A stretch of 64,000 nt of DNA from Oscillospiraceae bacterium (GCA_015063305.1 SVUJ01000008.1:1-64000); one strand, 5' to 3'. Positions 1-9,461 are shown, counted from the stretch's first letter. Numbers and translations: made by a program. The notes: a model not told the origin generated them from the sequence alone.

Positions 1-65
1 TAAACCCGCTCACTTCAACAAATAATAACCTCTTCGTTTGAAAGTTCTTGAAAGAGGGTGGGGGT

Positions 66-115
66 CCAGGGGGAGGGGGAGAACTTCTTTCAAGAAGTTC
101 TCCCCCTCCCCCTGG
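66..115. terminator. Perfect 24-bp palindromic hairpin downstream of purL
   Basis: Two 24-base arms (66-89 and 92-115) are exact reverse complements around a 2-base loop. It lies 8 bases past the purL stop, so it could stop purine operon transcripts or protect their 3' end. There is no long U run on the minus strand, so intrinsic termination is not certain. It belongs to a family of similar G-rich hairpins seen again near 13080, 13438 and 25042. Confidence 0.6.
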
Positions 116-122
116 TGTACAA

Positions 123-3100
123 TTACTTAAAATACTCCACAGCGGATTCGAACATTTTCATATCGAAGTCGCCATAGACGTTCTTATAGAGTCCGTTGCC
201 TATACGCTCGGAGTGTCCCATCTTTCCGAGGACGTGACCGTCGGGAGATGTGATACCCTCGATAGCGTGGCAGGAATTATTGGGGTTATAGCGGATATCC
301 GAGGTGGGTACGCCATTGAGATCGACGTACTGAGTAGCGATCTGACCGTTTTCGGCGAGCTTTGCTATAAGCTCATCGGAAGCGAGGAAGCGGCCCTCAC
401 CGTGGGATATCGGAACTGTATATACCTCACCCGCCTTGGTATTTGCGAACCAAGGTGACTTGTTCGACGCGATACGTGTACGAACGAGGCGCGACTGGTG
501 GCGACCGATGGTATTGAAGGTCAGAGTGGGGCAGTTCTCGTCGGTGTCGATTATCTCGCCGTAAGGAACAAGACCCAGCTTTATAAGTGCCTGGAAACCG
601 TTACAGATACCGCACATAAGACCGCCGCGAGTTTTGAGAAGCTCGTTTACCTGCTCCTTGATAGCGCCGTTACGGAAGAAAGCTGTGATAAACTTTCCTG
701 AGCCGTCGGGCTCATCTCCGCCCGAGAATCCACCGGGAACGAAGATTATCTGCGACTGGGCGATCTTCTTTGCGAAGCTCTCTACAGATTCAGCGATACC
801 GCGTGAGGAGAGGTTGTTAACAACGAATATCTCGGTTTCAGCGCCTGCGCGTTTGAATACCTTTGCGGAATCGAACTCACAGTTAGTACCCGGGAATACG
901 GGGATAAGCACCTTGGGCTTAGCACTCTTTATGATAGCCGCACTTCTCTGCTCCGCGTTGTAGGTGTAAGCGGGGATCTCTCCCTTAGCCTCACGCGCGT
1001 TTACAGGGAATACGCTCTCAAGCTTAGCCTCGTATACTGTGTAGAGCTCGTCAAGCGAAACGCTCTCGGAAGCGTAAGCTATCTCTGCCGATTCGGTAGT
1101 CTTACCGAGCAGTTCAAATCCTGCGGGAATTTCTCCGTCAACCTCAAGCAGGAACGAACCGTAGGAGTATCCGAATATCTTGTCGAGCGACACGCCCGAT
1201 TCAAAAGCAAATCCAATATCGTTACCGAAGCACATCTTCATAACAGCCTCGGCGATACCGCCGTAGGTAGGCGTGTAAGCCGCATATACTCTACCCTCTG
1301 CCACAAGCTCGTTCACCTTCTTATATACGCTGATGAGCGACTCTGCCCGGGGCAGATCGTTCTCATCGTATTCGGGAGAAATAAGAACGACGTTATGTCC
1401 CGCGCCCTTGAACTCGGGAGATACGATAGAGCTTATCTTATCGGTAGTTACCGCAAAGGAAACGAGCGTGGGCGGAACATCGATATGCTCAAAGCTTCCG
1501 CTCATAGAGTCCTTACCGCCGATAGAAGCGATGCCGAGCTCCTTCTGCGCCTTGAACGCGCCAAGAAGCGCCGAAAGAGGCTTGCCCCATCTGGTGGGCT
1601 CTTTCATAGGCTTCTCAAAATACTCCTGGAACGTAAGATATACGTCCTCGAAGGTAGCACCTGTAGCCATCAGCTTGGATACCGACTCAACTACCGCGAG
1701 ATATGCTCCGTGGTAGGGGCTCTTCTCGGATATAAAGGGGTTGAAGCCCCAAGACATTACTGAGCAGGTATCTGTGTCCTCGCTCTCGACCGATATTTTG
1801 TGTACCATAGCCTGAATAGGTGTGCTCTGATTCTTTCCACCGAAGGGCATAAGAACACTTCCCGCACCGATGGTAGAGTCAAATCTCTCGGAAAGACCGC
1901 GCTTGGAACATACGTTAAGGTCGGACGCAAGTGCCTTCATATTGTCAGCAAACGCACCGCTGACCTTTCTATCGTAAGACTGGGGAGCTTTAGCCTTTAT
2001 CGTTATGTGCTTTTCAGCACCGTTGGAGTTGAGGAATTCACGGGAGATATCAACTATCACCTTGGAGTTCCAGGTCATTCTGAGTCTGGGCTCAGCCTTT
2101 ACCTTAGCTACAACGGTAGCCTCAAGGTTCTCGGATGCAGCAAGCTCGCAGAATCTTTCCACGTCACCCGCCTCAACAACGACCGCCATTCTCTCCTGCG
2201 ACTCACTTATCGCAAGCTCTGTTCCGTCAAGTCCCTCGTATTTCTTGGGAACTGCGTTAAGGTCGATATCTATTCCGTCGGCAAGCTCACCTATCGCAAC
2301 AGATACGCCGCCTGCGCCAAAGTCGTTACAACGCTTGATAAGTCTTGAAGCCTCGCTGTTTCTGAACAATCTCTGAAGCTTTCTCTCCTCGGGAGCATTA
2401 CCCTTCTGGACCTCAGCTCCGCAGCTCTCAAGCGAGTGGAGAGTGTGCGACTTGGACGAGCCCGTAGCTCCTCCGCAGCCGTCGCGGCCTGTTCTTCCGC
2501 CGAGAAGCACTATGATATCTCCGGGAGCGGGAACTTCGCGTCTTACATTCTTTGCGGGAGCGGCAGCTATAACAGCGCCTATCTCCATTCTCTTGGCAAC
2601 GTATCCGTCGTGGTAGAGCTCGTCTACCTGACCCGTAGCAAGACCTATCTGGTTACCGTACGAGGAATATCCTGCCGCCGCGGTGGTTACTATCTTTCTC
2701 TGAGGAAGCTTACCCTCCATAGTTTCGGATACGGGGAGCAGAGGATCTGCCGCGCCTGTAACTCTCATCGCCGCGTAAACGTAGGAACGTCCCGAAAGAG
2801 GATCTCGAATAGCTCCTCCGATACAGGTAGCCGCGCCTCCGAAGGGCTCTATCTCGGTGGGATGGTTGTGTGTTTCGTTCTTGAAGAGCAAGAGCCAATC
2901 CTGCTCATCGCCGCCAACGTTAACCTTTATCTTGACGGTACAAGCGTTTATCTCCTCAGACTCGTCGAGCTTGGGAAGCTTGCCCTCAGCCTTGAGATAT
3001 CTGACGGCAATAGTGGCAACGTCCATAAGGTTTATCGGCTTGGTTCTGCCAAGCTCCGCTCTCGTTGCGATATACTCGTCATACGCCGCGCGAAGAAGCT

Positions 3101-3815
3101 CGTCCTCAAACTCAACGCTGTCGATGGTCGTGAGGAAGGTGGTGTGACGGCAGTGGTCAGACCAATATGTATCTATCATCTTTATTTCGGTGATAGTGGG
3201 ATCTCTCTGCTCGGTTCTGAAATAGTCGCGGCAGAAACGGATATCGTCGATATCCATAGCAAGTCCCTTTTCTTTTATAAACTGTGCAAGTCCCGCCTCA
3301 TCAAGCGCGGTAAAACCGTCAAGAGTAGCAACGCTCTCGGGAACGGTATACGCCATAGCGAGAGTTTCGTACTCCTCAAAGGACGCCTCGCGCGACTCAA
3401 CGGGGTTGATAACGTACTTTTTGATAGCCTCAAGCGCCTCGGCACTTACATCTCCGTAGAGCTTGTATATCCTTGCCGTCTTGACTGTAGGACGCTCGCC
3501 CTGAGATATTATCTGGATACACTGAGCCGCCGAGTCTGCTCTCTGGTCGAACTGACCGGGGAGATACTCTACCGCGAAATCAACACTTCCGTCGTTCTCA
3601 TACTCGTAGCTGACAACGTCAAGCTGGGGCTCGGAGAATACCGTGGATACCGCGTAATCAAAAAGCTGCTTGTCGATGTTTTCAACGTCGTATCTGTTCA
3701 GTATACGAACGGCGCTGATGCCGTCTATCTGCAAAAGATTTTTTATTTCACTAAGAAGAGATGCCGCCTCGTTTGCAAGCTCGCTCTTCTTTTCAACATA
3801 AACTCTGTAAACCAT
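123..3815 (-). CDS. purL: Phosphoribosylformylglycinamidine synthase (FGAM synthase), single chain
   Basis: The 1230-residue protein makes FGAM from FGAR, glutamine and ATP, the fourth step of de novo purine synthesis, in the cytoplasm. It is the large single-chain type: synthetase halves carry NHPTEIEPFGGAATC near residue 315 and the fold repeat FNPFISEKSPYHGAYLAV near 690. A class I glutamine amidotransferase domain occupies roughly residues 968-1230, with nucleophile Cys in GICNGFQAL near 1070 and His/Glu in GKMGHSE near 1205. No separate purQ or purS is needed. ATG at 3815 follows GGAGAG. It is the last gene of the purine operon, 14 bases after purD, and is followed by a strong hairpin. 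Identification is from direct motif reading. Confidence 0.97.
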   Translation of the reverse strand: MVYRVYVEKKSELANEAASLLSEIKNLLQIDGISAVRILNRYDVENIDKQLFDYAVSTVFSEPQLDVVSYEYENDGSVDFAVEYLPGQFDQRADSAAQCIQIISQGERPTVKTARIYKLYGDVSAEALEAIKKYVINPVESREASFEEYETLAMAYTVPESVATLDGFTALDEAGLAQFIKEKGLAMDIDDIRFCRDYFRTEQRDPTITEIKMIDTYWSDHCRHTTFLTTIDSVEFEDELLRAAYDEYIATRAELGRTKPINLMDVATIAVRYLKAEGKLPKLDESEEINACTVKIKVNVGGDEQDWLLLFKNETHNHPTEIEPFGGAATCIGGAIRDPLSGRSYVYAAMRVTGAADPLLPVSETMEGKLPQRKIVTTAAAGYSSYGNQIGLATGQVDELYHDGYVAKRMEIGAVIAAAPAKNVRREVPAPGDIIVLLGGRTGRDGCGGATGSSKSHTLHSLESCGAEVQKGNAPEERKLQRLFRNSEASRLIKRCNDFGAGGVSVAIGELADGIDIDLNAVPKKYEGLDGTELAISESQERMAVVVEAGDVERFCELAASENLEATVVAKVKAEPRLRMTWNSKVIVDISREFLNSNGAEKHITIKAKAPQSYDRKVSGAFADNMKALASDLNVCSKRGLSERFDSTIGAGSVLMPFGGKNQSTPIQAMVHKISVESEDTDTCSVMSWGFNPFISEKSPYHGAYLAVVESVSKLMATGATFEDVYLTFQEYFEKPMKEPTRWGKPLSALLGAFKAQKELGIASIGGKDSMSGSFEHIDVPPTLVSFAVTTDKISSIVSPEFKGAGHNVVLISPEYDENDLPRAESLISVYKKVNELVAEGRVYAAYTPTYGGIAEAVMKMCFGNDIGFAFESGVSLDKIFGYSYGSFLLEVDGEIPAGFELLGKTTESAEIAYASESVSLDELYTVYEAKLESVFPVNAREAKGEIPAYTYNAEQRSAAIIKSAKPKVLIPVFPGTNCEFDSAKVFKRAGAETEIFVVNNLSSRGIAESVESFAKKIAQSQIIFVPGGFSGGDEPDGSGKFITAFFRNGAIKEQVNELLKTRGGLMCGICNGFQALIKLGLVPYGEIIDTDENCPTLTFNTIGRHQSRLVRTRIASNKSPWFANTKAGEVYTVPISHGEGRFLASDELIAKLAENGQIATQYVDLNGVPTSDIRYNPNNSCHAIEGITSPDGHVLGKMGHSERIGNGLYKNVYGDFDMKMFESAVEYFK

Positions 3816-3829
3816 TCGGAACTCTCCAA

Positions 3830-5104
3830 TCAGTTATTTTCGGAAAAAGCCGCAAGAGCTTTTTTACCTATATCGTGTCTGTAATAAGCATTCTCGAAGC
3901 TTACCTTCTTAACGTTCTCGTATGCCTTGTCTATTGCGGCGCTGAGTGTGTCAGCCGTAGCTGTAACGCCAAGCACACGTCCGCCCGCGCTGAGCAGCTT
4001 TCCGTCGGAGAGCTTAGCACCCGCAACGTATACCTCTGCCTCGCAGTCACGGGCCACACTTATCTCAAATCCCGAAGCGTACTTCTGAGGATATCCGTCA
4101 GACGCCATTATAACACAGCAAGCCGCGCCGTCCGAGAATTTGACCTCGGTCTGAGCAAGTGTTCCGTCAGCGCAAGCGCGCATTATGTCGAACAGATCGC
4201 TCTCGAGAAGGGGGAGCACCACCTGAGTTTCGGGATCGCCGAAACGGCAGTTGTACTCTATCACCTTAGGACCGTTGGGAGTAAGCATAAGTCCGAAATA
4301 AAGACATCCGCGGAAGGTCCTTCCCTCGGCGTTCATCGCGTCGATAGTGGGAATGAATATCTCCTTCATACAGCGCTCGGCAACCTCTGCGGTATAGTAG
4401 GGATTGGGAGCTATAGTTCCCATTCCGCCCGTGTTAAGTCCCTCGTCGTTGTCCTTCGCGCGCTTGTGGTCCATAGAGGATACCATAGGAATTACGACCT
4501 TTCCGTCGGTAAAGGAAAGCACCGAAACCTCAGGGCCTGTGAGGAATTCCTCGATAACTATACGGCTTCCGCTATCACCGAACATCTTGTCCTCCATCAT
4601 CGAGCGAACTGCATCTATAGCCTCGTCACGGGTCATCGCAATTACAACTCCCTTTCCGAGTGCAAGACCGTCAGCCTTGATAACGGTGGGTATCGGAGCG
4701 CTCTTGAGATATTCAAGCGCCGCATCCATTTCGGTAAACACCTCGTAAGAGGCGGTGGGAATACCGTATTTTTTCATAAGATTCTTGGAGAATATCTTAC
4801 TTCCCTCTATGATAGCCGCGTTCTTTCGAGGTCCGAAGCAGGGTATGCCCTTCTCCTCGAGCGCGTCCACCGCGCCAAGCACCAGCGGATCGTCGGGAGC
4901 TACCACAGCGAAATCTATTTTATTCTCTACCGCAAAGGCAGTTATAGCGTCTATATCCTTAGCGCCGATAGCCACGCACTCGGCATCCGCGGCGATACCG
5001 CCGTTTCCGGGGAGCGCGTATATCTTATCTACCTTGGGGCTCTGAGAGAGCTTTTTTATTATGGCGTGCTCTCTTCCACCTCCGCCAACAACCATTATCT
5101 TCAT
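3830..5104 (-). CDS. purD: Phosphoribosylamine--glycine ligase (GAR synthetase)
   Basis: The 424-residue ATP-grasp enzyme joins glycine to phosphoribosylamine, the second step of purine synthesis. The N-terminus MKIMVVGGGGREHAIIKKL is the family signature, and the ATP-grasp part includes VIKADGLALGKGV near residue 140 and CRFGDPETQVVLP near residue 285. The length matches the family. ATG at 5104 follows GGAGAA. It sits between the AICAR transformylase gene (18-base gap) and purL, so it is translated from the same transcript. Confidence 0.97.
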   Translation of the reverse strand: MKIMVVGGGGREHAIIKKLSQSPKVDKIYALPGNGGIAADAECVAIGAKDIDAITAFAVENKIDFAVVAPDDPLVLGAVDALEEKGIPCFGPRKNAAIIEGSKIFSKNLMKKYGIPTASYEVFTEMDAALEYLKSAPIPTVIKADGLALGKGVVIAMTRDEAIDAVRSMMEDKMFGDSGSRIVIEEFLTGPEVSVLSFTDGKVVIPMVSSMDHKRAKDNDEGLNTGGMGTIAPNPYYTAEVAERCMKEIFIPTIDAMNAEGRTFRGCLYFGLMLTPNGPKVIEYNCRFGDPETQVVLPLLESDLFDIMRACADGTLAQTEVKFSDGAACCVIMASDGYPQKYASGFEISVARDCEAEVYVAGAKLSDGKLLSAGGRVLGVTATADTLSAAIDKAYENVKKVSFENAYYRHDIGKKALAAFSENN

Positions 5105-5122
5105 CGAAAATTCTCCTTACGC

Positions 5123-6307
5123 TCAATGATGGAAAAGTCTCATACCCGTGAACGCCATGACCATACCGTACTTATCGCAGGTGCTTATAACGTTGTCGTC
5201 ACGAATAGATCCGCCGGGCTCGGCAACATAGCTTACTCCGCTTCTGCGAGCGCGCTCGATATTGTCGCCAAACGGGAAGAAGGCGTCGCTTCCGAGAGCA
5301 ACTCCCTTGATAGAATCAAGGTATTCCTTCTTTTCCTCGGCGCTGAGCGCCTCGGGCTTTTCGGTAAAGTAGTTCTGCCAGTTTCCGTCAGCGAGAACGT
5401 CCTCGCTGTACTCTGAGAGGTAAACGTCTATGGTGTTATCTCTGTCGGGACGTCCGATGGTAGGAAGGAAAGGAAGTCCTATTACCTTCGGATGCTGGCG
5501 CAGATGCCAGATATCCGCCTTGCTGCCCGCAAGTCTTGTGCAGTGTATTCTCGACTGCTGACCCGCGCCAACGCCGATAGCCTGTCCGTCGTAAGCATAG
5601 CATACCGAATTCGACTGTGTATATTTGAGAGTGATGAGCGAGATTATAAGATCTCTCACCGCGCTCTCGGGAAATTCCTTATTAGCGGTAACGATATTTG
5701 AAAGAAGCTCACGGCTTATCTTAAAGTTGTTTCTTCCCTGCTCAAAGGTTATACCGAATACCTGCTTTATCTCTTTCTCCTCGGGAACATAATCGGGAGC
5801 TATCTTGACTATGTTGTAGCTTCCCTTTCTCTTGGACTTGAGTATCTCAAGCGCCTCGTCGGTATAGCCGGGAGCGATGATACCGTCGGAAACCTCTCTC
5901 TTGATTATAGTTGCGGTAACAGCGTCGCAGACATCGCTGAGCGCTATCCAGTCGCCGTAGGACGACATTCTGTCCGTACCTCTTGCTCTTGCGTAAGCGC
6001 AGGCGATGGGAGAATCGTCAAGACCCTCGATATCGTCAACGAAGCAAGCCTTTTTGAGTGTGTCGCTAAGCTTCACACCAACCGCCGCAGACGTGGGGCT
6101 GACGTGCTTGAACGAGGTAGCGCAGGGCATACCCGTTGCCTCCTCAAGCTCCTTAACGAGCTGCCAGGAGTTGAATGCGTCAAGGAAATTGATATATCCG
6201 GGGCGGCCGTTGAGTATCTCTATAGGCAGCTCCGAGCCATCTGCCATATATATCTTAGAGGGCTTCTGATTGGGATTACAGCCGTATTTAAGTTCAAGTT
6301 CTTTCAT
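5123..6307 (-). CDS. purH: AICAR transformylase, stand-alone (PurH C-terminal domain only)
   Basis: The 394-residue protein matches the formyltransferase half of bifunctional PurH, which passes a formyl group from 10-formyl-THF to AICAR. It starts at MKELELKYGCNPNQKPSKIY and has TSFKHVSPTSAAVG (Lys-His) near residue 66 and YTQSNSVCYAYDGQAIGVGAGQ near 230. The N-terminal IMP cyclohydrolase (MGS-like) domain is absent, so the product FAICAR must be closed by another enzyme, presumably the neighbour at 6319-7038. A stand-alone transformylase has been called PurV in the archaeal purine literature. ATG at 6307 follows GAGGAG. Confidence 0.93.
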   Translation of the reverse strand: MKELELKYGCNPNQKPSKIYMADGSELPIEILNGRPGYINFLDAFNSWQLVKELEEATGMPCATSFKHVSPTSAAVGVKLSDTLKKACFVDDIEGLDDSPIACAYARARGTDRMSSYGDWIALSDVCDAVTATIIKREVSDGIIAPGYTDEALEILKSKRKGSYNIVKIAPDYVPEEKEIKQVFGITFEQGRNNFKISRELLSNIVTANKEFPESAVRDLIISLITLKYTQSNSVCYAYDGQAIGVGAGQQSRIHCTRLAGSKADIWHLRQHPKVIGLPFLPTIGRPDRDNTIDVYLSEYSEDVLADGNWQNYFTEKPEALSAEEKKEYLDSIKGVALGSDAFFPFGDNIERARRSGVSYVAEPGGSIRDDNVISTCDKYGMVMAFTGMRLFHH

Positions 6308-6318
6308 ATCCGTTCTCC

Positions 6319-7038
6319 TCAGTTATTCTTGTTTATGATTATCTCTGTGGGCTCGCCACCGTCAAGCGGAACGGCTCTTACAAAGAGCGATACCTTGTTG
6401 TCGGCGTTAAGGTTGTTCCATACCACCTCGGCAAGCTCCTCTGCCGTGTTGGGAAGAGTGACCACCTCGGGCTCTCCGTAGAAGGAAGGAATGGGATTTC
6501 CGTCACACTCATAGGTGTGGATAAAATGTCCTATTCCCGCTCTGGGAGTGTAGCGGTAGAAATATCTGTTGCATACCGAAGGGTCGCCGTCAGCGCTCTT
6601 GAGTATAGAGAGCGAGTAGGTGAAATCGTTATCGGCATAGTAGTTTATTCCCGATATTCTGGGAGTATAGTTGGGCGCGTCGGGCTCGAACTCACGAGTC
6701 ATAAGGGCGTCCTCAAAGCTCTTTGCCGCCGCAAGAGCGTTGCAGATAGTATCGGTCTGGTCACCGTTAGTTATAATGTCAATGTTTTCTCTCTGGAGAA
6801 AAGGATTGTAGATGATAAGGCTGGGGTCCTCAAGCTTGGACTCATCAAATGCCTTGGTTCTCATACCGCCCTCGTAGCGCTCGAATATGCGGTTGCGGCT
6901 GTTGGCGCTTCTTCCCATAATGAAGTAAGCTATCATAGCCTGCTTGCCGTCAGCACTCTTGCCTATCATTATTCCGCGTCCGGGGTATGTGTTTGAAGAA
7001 AGCAATTCTTCTATCGAATTGATACCTTTTATACTCAT
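6319..7038 (-). CDS. purO: IMP cyclohydrolase, archaeal PurO family
   Basis: This 239-residue protein resembles the archaeal-type IMP cyclohydrolase family (PF07826), which closes FAICAR to IMP. Visible hallmarks are YPGRGIMIGKSADGK near residue 18, an N-R pair in SANSRNRIF near 45, and TNGDQTDTICNAL near 90, comparable to the SNGSHTDTI stretch that I recall from methanogen PurO. It overlaps purN by 4 bases (ATGA) and lies 11 bases ahead of the stand-alone AICAR transformylase. Position and complementary domain content together make the function likely. It is unrelated in fold to the MGS-like domain of ordinary PurH. Confidence 0.88.
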   Translation of the reverse strand: MSIKGINSIEELLSSNTYPGRGIMIGKSADGKQAMIAYFIMGRSANSRNRIFERYEGGMRTKAFDESKLEDPSLIIYNPFLQRENIDIITNGDQTDTICNALAAAKSFEDALMTREFEPDAPNYTPRISGINYYADNDFTYSLSILKSADGDPSVCNRYFYRYTPRAGIGHFIHTYECDGNPIPSFYGEPEVVTLPNTAEELAEVVWNNLNADNKVSLFVRAVPLDGGEPTEIIINKNN

Positions 7039-7667
7039 TTGCTCTCACTTACCTTTCTCTTCCTTATTATTTCTTTTGAGACCAGCTCGACCGCGCGCGG
7101 CAGTATTATCCACTCTGCCTGACGCATGACCCTCTGTTGAAGGCTTTCGGGCGACTCGTCCTTTTTGATGTAAACGCTTCTCTGAAGGATTATCTCTCCT
7201 CCATCGGGTATCTCGTTAACGTAATGCACGGTAGCACCCGTCACCTTGACACCGTATTCAAGCGCCGCCTCGTGCACTCGTATTCCGTAAAATCCCTTGC
7301 CGCAGAACGACGGTATCAGGGAGGGGTGCACGTTTATTATCCTGTGATCATATTTTCTGGTAAAATCTGCGCTGAGGATACTCATAAATCCCGCAAGGAC
7401 TATAAGCTCTATGCCGTTTTCGGTAAGCGCGGTTATGAGTTTTTCCTCAAATTTCTCCTGCGTCACACACTCTTTTTTGGATATTATCTGAGCAGGAATA
7501 CCCGCATTCTGCGCCCTTGTGAGCGCATAGGCGGAAGGATTGTTGGAGATGACGAGCGATATCTCTGCGCTCTTTATCGTGCTTCCAAGAGCGTCTATTA
7601 TTGCCTGGAGATTCGTGCCGCCGCCCGAAACGAGCACGGCAACCTTAACTTTTCCCTTGTTTGCCAT
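7035..7667 (-). CDS. purN: Phosphoribosylglycinamide formyltransferase (GAR transformylase)
   Basis: The 210-residue enzyme formylates GAR using 10-formyl-THF, the third purine step. Motifs: VLVSGGGTNLQAIIDAL at the N-terminus, the catalytic stretch INVHPSLIPSFCGKGFYG near residue 110, and GATVHYVNEIPDGG near 140. ATG at 7667 follows GGGGGA. Its stop codon shares ATGA with the start of the IMP cyclohydrolase gene, so the two are probably translationally coupled. It lies 21 bases after purM. Confidence 0.96.
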   Translation of the reverse strand: MANKGKVKVAVLVSGGGTNLQAIIDALGSTIKSAEISLVISNNPSAYALTRAQNAGIPAQIISKKECVTQEKFEEKLITALTENGIELIVLAGFMSILSADFTRKYDHRIINVHPSLIPSFCGKGFYGIRVHEAALEYGVKVTGATVHYVNEIPDGGEIILQRSVYIKKDESPESLQQRVMRQAEWIILPRAVELVSKEIIRKRKVSESK

Positions 7668-7688
7668 TTGTCTTCCCCCGTATCAGTG

Positions 7689-8729
7689 TCAGCAAATGAT
7701 AACGCCCTCGTCACCCTTAACTATCTCACCGATGACGTATGCGTCTTCGCCGTTGGCGCTGAGTATCTCAAGAGCCGTGTCTACTTCGTCGGCAGGAACG
7801 GTTATGCTCATACCAACACCCATGTTGTACGTGTTGAACATATCTCTCTCGGGGATATTGCCCGTCTTTGCGATAAGCTCAAATATCGGGAGCACCTTAA
7901 CAGCGCTCTTATTTATCTTCGCAGTATATCCCTTGGGAAGCGCTCTCGGTATGTTCTCGTAGAATCCGCCGCCCGTGATGTGGCTTATTCCCTTTACGTT
8001 CACCTTCTCAAGAAGCGCAAGCACGCTCTTAACGTATATCTTAGTGGGAGTAAGAAGTGTTGCCGCTATGCTCTCTCCGCCAAGCTCTTCGCAGGGAACG
8101 TAGAGCGAGTCGGGATTGTTGTCTATATCAAATACCTTTCTTACAAGAGAAAATCCGTTCGAGTGTATTCCGCTTGAAGCAAGCGCGATAACAACGTCAC
8201 CCTCGGCTGTCTTTGTGTTGTCAAGTATCTTTTTCTTGTCAACTATTCCAACCGCGAATCCCGCAAGGTCGTATTCATCAACAGGCATCATACCGGGATG
8301 CTCCGCGGTCTCTCCGCCTATAAGCGCCGCGCCCGACTGAACACAGCCCTCGGCAACTCCGCCAACGATAGCGGCTATCTTCTCGGGAATATTCTTTCCG
8401 CAAGCGATGTAATCAAGGAAGAACAAGGGCTTTGCTCCGCAGCAGATAATGTCGTTAACACACATAGCTACCGCATCTATTCCTATGGTGTCGTGCTTGT
8501 CCATAAGTATAGCCATCTTCACCTTAGTTCCGCATCCGTCCGTACCCGAAACGAGAACAGGCTCTTCCATACCCATAGGAAGACCGAAGCAACCGCCAAA
8601 TCCTCCAACGTCATCAAGACAACCCTCATTTCTCGTTCTCGCGATATGAGCCTTCATAAGCTCGACCGACTTGTAGCCCGCGGTTATATCAACGCCCGCA
8701 GCCTTATAGCTCTCACTATAGCTTTTCAT
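7689..8729 (-). CDS. purM: Phosphoribosylformylglycinamidine cyclo-ligase (AIR synthetase)
   Basis: The 346-residue protein converts FGAM to AIR. It begins [15 protein letters not shown], then shows [15 protein letters not shown] and [19 protein letters not shown] in the ATP-binding half and GLISHITGG-like [19 protein letters not shown] near residue 245, all typical of PurM. A TTG two codons upstream is open, but ATG at 8729 has the better distance to AAGGTCAGGA. It is the second gene of the operon, 45 bases after purE. Confidence 0.96.
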   Translation of the reverse strand: MKSYSESYKAAGVDITAGYKSVELMKAHIARTRNEGCLDDVGGFGGCFGLPMGMEEPVLVSGTDGCGTKVKMAILMDKHDTIGIDAVAMCVNDIICCGAKPLFFLDYIACGKNIPEKIAAIVGGVAEGCVQSGAALIGGETAEHPGMMPVDEYDLAGFAVGIVDKKKILDNTKTAEGDVVIALASSGIHSNGFSLVRKVFDIDNNPDSLYVPCEELGGESIAATLLTPTKIYVKSVLALLEKVNVKGISHITGGGFYENIPRALPKGYTAKINKSAVKVLPIFELIAKTGNIPERDMFNTYNMGVGMSITVPADEVDTALEILSANGEDAYVIGEIVKGDEGVIIC

Positions 8730-8774
8730 TTCCAATCCTGACCTTTCTTAATCGTTATATTTATTTTTAAAAAA

Positions 8775-9269
8775 TCACTTATTGAATTTCTCTTCGATCG
8801 CCTTATTCTTAGCAAGTACCTTTTCTGCTCCCACACGGCGAGCCTCGTCAAGCTTAGCCGCAAGAGCTTCATCGGTGACCGCAAGTATCTGGATAGCGAT
8901 AAGCGCCGCGTTAGCCGCGCCGTCTATAGCAACGGTAGCAACGGGAATTCCCGTGGGCATCTGAACGGTGGAAAGGAGCGCGTCCATTCCGTCAAGATTT
9001 TTGGATTTTACAGGTATTCCTATAACGGGCAGAGTTGTGTTTGCCGCAACAGCTCCCGCAAGATGGGCAGCCATTCCCGCCGCCGCGATTATCGCGCCAA
9101 AGCCGTTCTTTCTGGCGTTTGCGGAGAATTCCTTTGCCTCAATGGGGGTTCTGTGTGCCGAATAAACGTGCACCTCGTAGGGTACTCCGTATTCCTCAAG
9201 AGTATTTATCGCCTTTTCGACGATCGGGAGATCGCTGTCACTTCCCATAAGAATTCCGATCTTTTTCAT
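8775..9269 (-). CDS. purE: N5-carboxyaminoimidazole ribonucleotide mutase / AIR carboxylase
   Basis: The 164-residue protein carries MGSDSDLPIVEKA at the N-terminus and SAHRTP near residue 40, the substrate loops of PurE. It places the carboxyl group on AIR to give CAIR. No purK is present in the window, so whether this PurE uses N5-CAIR or bicarbonate directly cannot be decided here. ATG at 9269 follows GGAGG. It is the first gene of the operon, directly downstream of the ZTP riboswitch and terminator. Confidence 0.95.
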   Translation of the reverse strand: MKKIGILMGSDSDLPIVEKAINTLEEYGVPYEVHVYSAHRTPIEAKEFSANARKNGFGAIIAAAGMAAHLAGAVAANTTLPVIGIPVKSKNLDGMDALLSTVQMPTGIPVATVAIDGAANAALIAIQILAVTDEALAAKLDEARRVGAEKVLAKNKAIEEKFNK

Positions 9270-9297
9270 TTTTGTTCCTCCAAAATAAAATAAAAAC

Positions 9298-9329
9298 GGG
9301 CAGTCCTATCCTATCACGGTGGACTGCCC
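9298..9329 (-). terminator. Terminator arm of the ZTP riboswitch
   Basis: A 9-bp stem (9321-9329 with 9298-9306) is followed on the minus strand by GTTTTTATTTTATTTT. The 5' arm GGGCAGTCC starts inside the conserved CCGCCTGGGCA of the riboswitch, so ligand binding and terminator formation exclude each other. Confidence 0.9.
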
Positions 9330-9425
9330 AGGCGGTCGGCAAATATAATTCTCTGCTTCCGCATGGTCAATTCCATTTATCCGCCGGTAACAGAAAACCC
9401 ACAAGCATCTTTGCTTGTTTATTCT
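9325..9425 (-). promoter_or_regulatory. ZTP (pfl) riboswitch ahead of purE
   Basis: Read on the minus strand, the leader contains the two conserved ZTP domains: a 5' part with GGGTTTTCTGTTACCGGCG and GGAATTGACCATGCGGAAGC, and after a variable linker the 3' part GCCGACCGCCTGGGCA. ZTP/ZMP accumulate when 10-formyl-THF is short; binding turns on purine and folate genes. The overlap with the terminator at 9298-9329 predicts transcriptional ON control. Boundaries are approximate. Confidence 0.93.
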
Positions 9426-9432
9426 CCTTAAA

Positions 9433-9461
9433 ATTATATCATATTACAATATAAATGTCAA
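9433..9461 (-). promoter_or_regulatory. Sigma-A promoter of the purine operon
   Basis: TTGACA (9456-9461) and TATAAT (9433-9438) are separated by 17 bases on the minus strand. The start would fall near 9426, just before the riboswitch. Confidence 0.9.
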
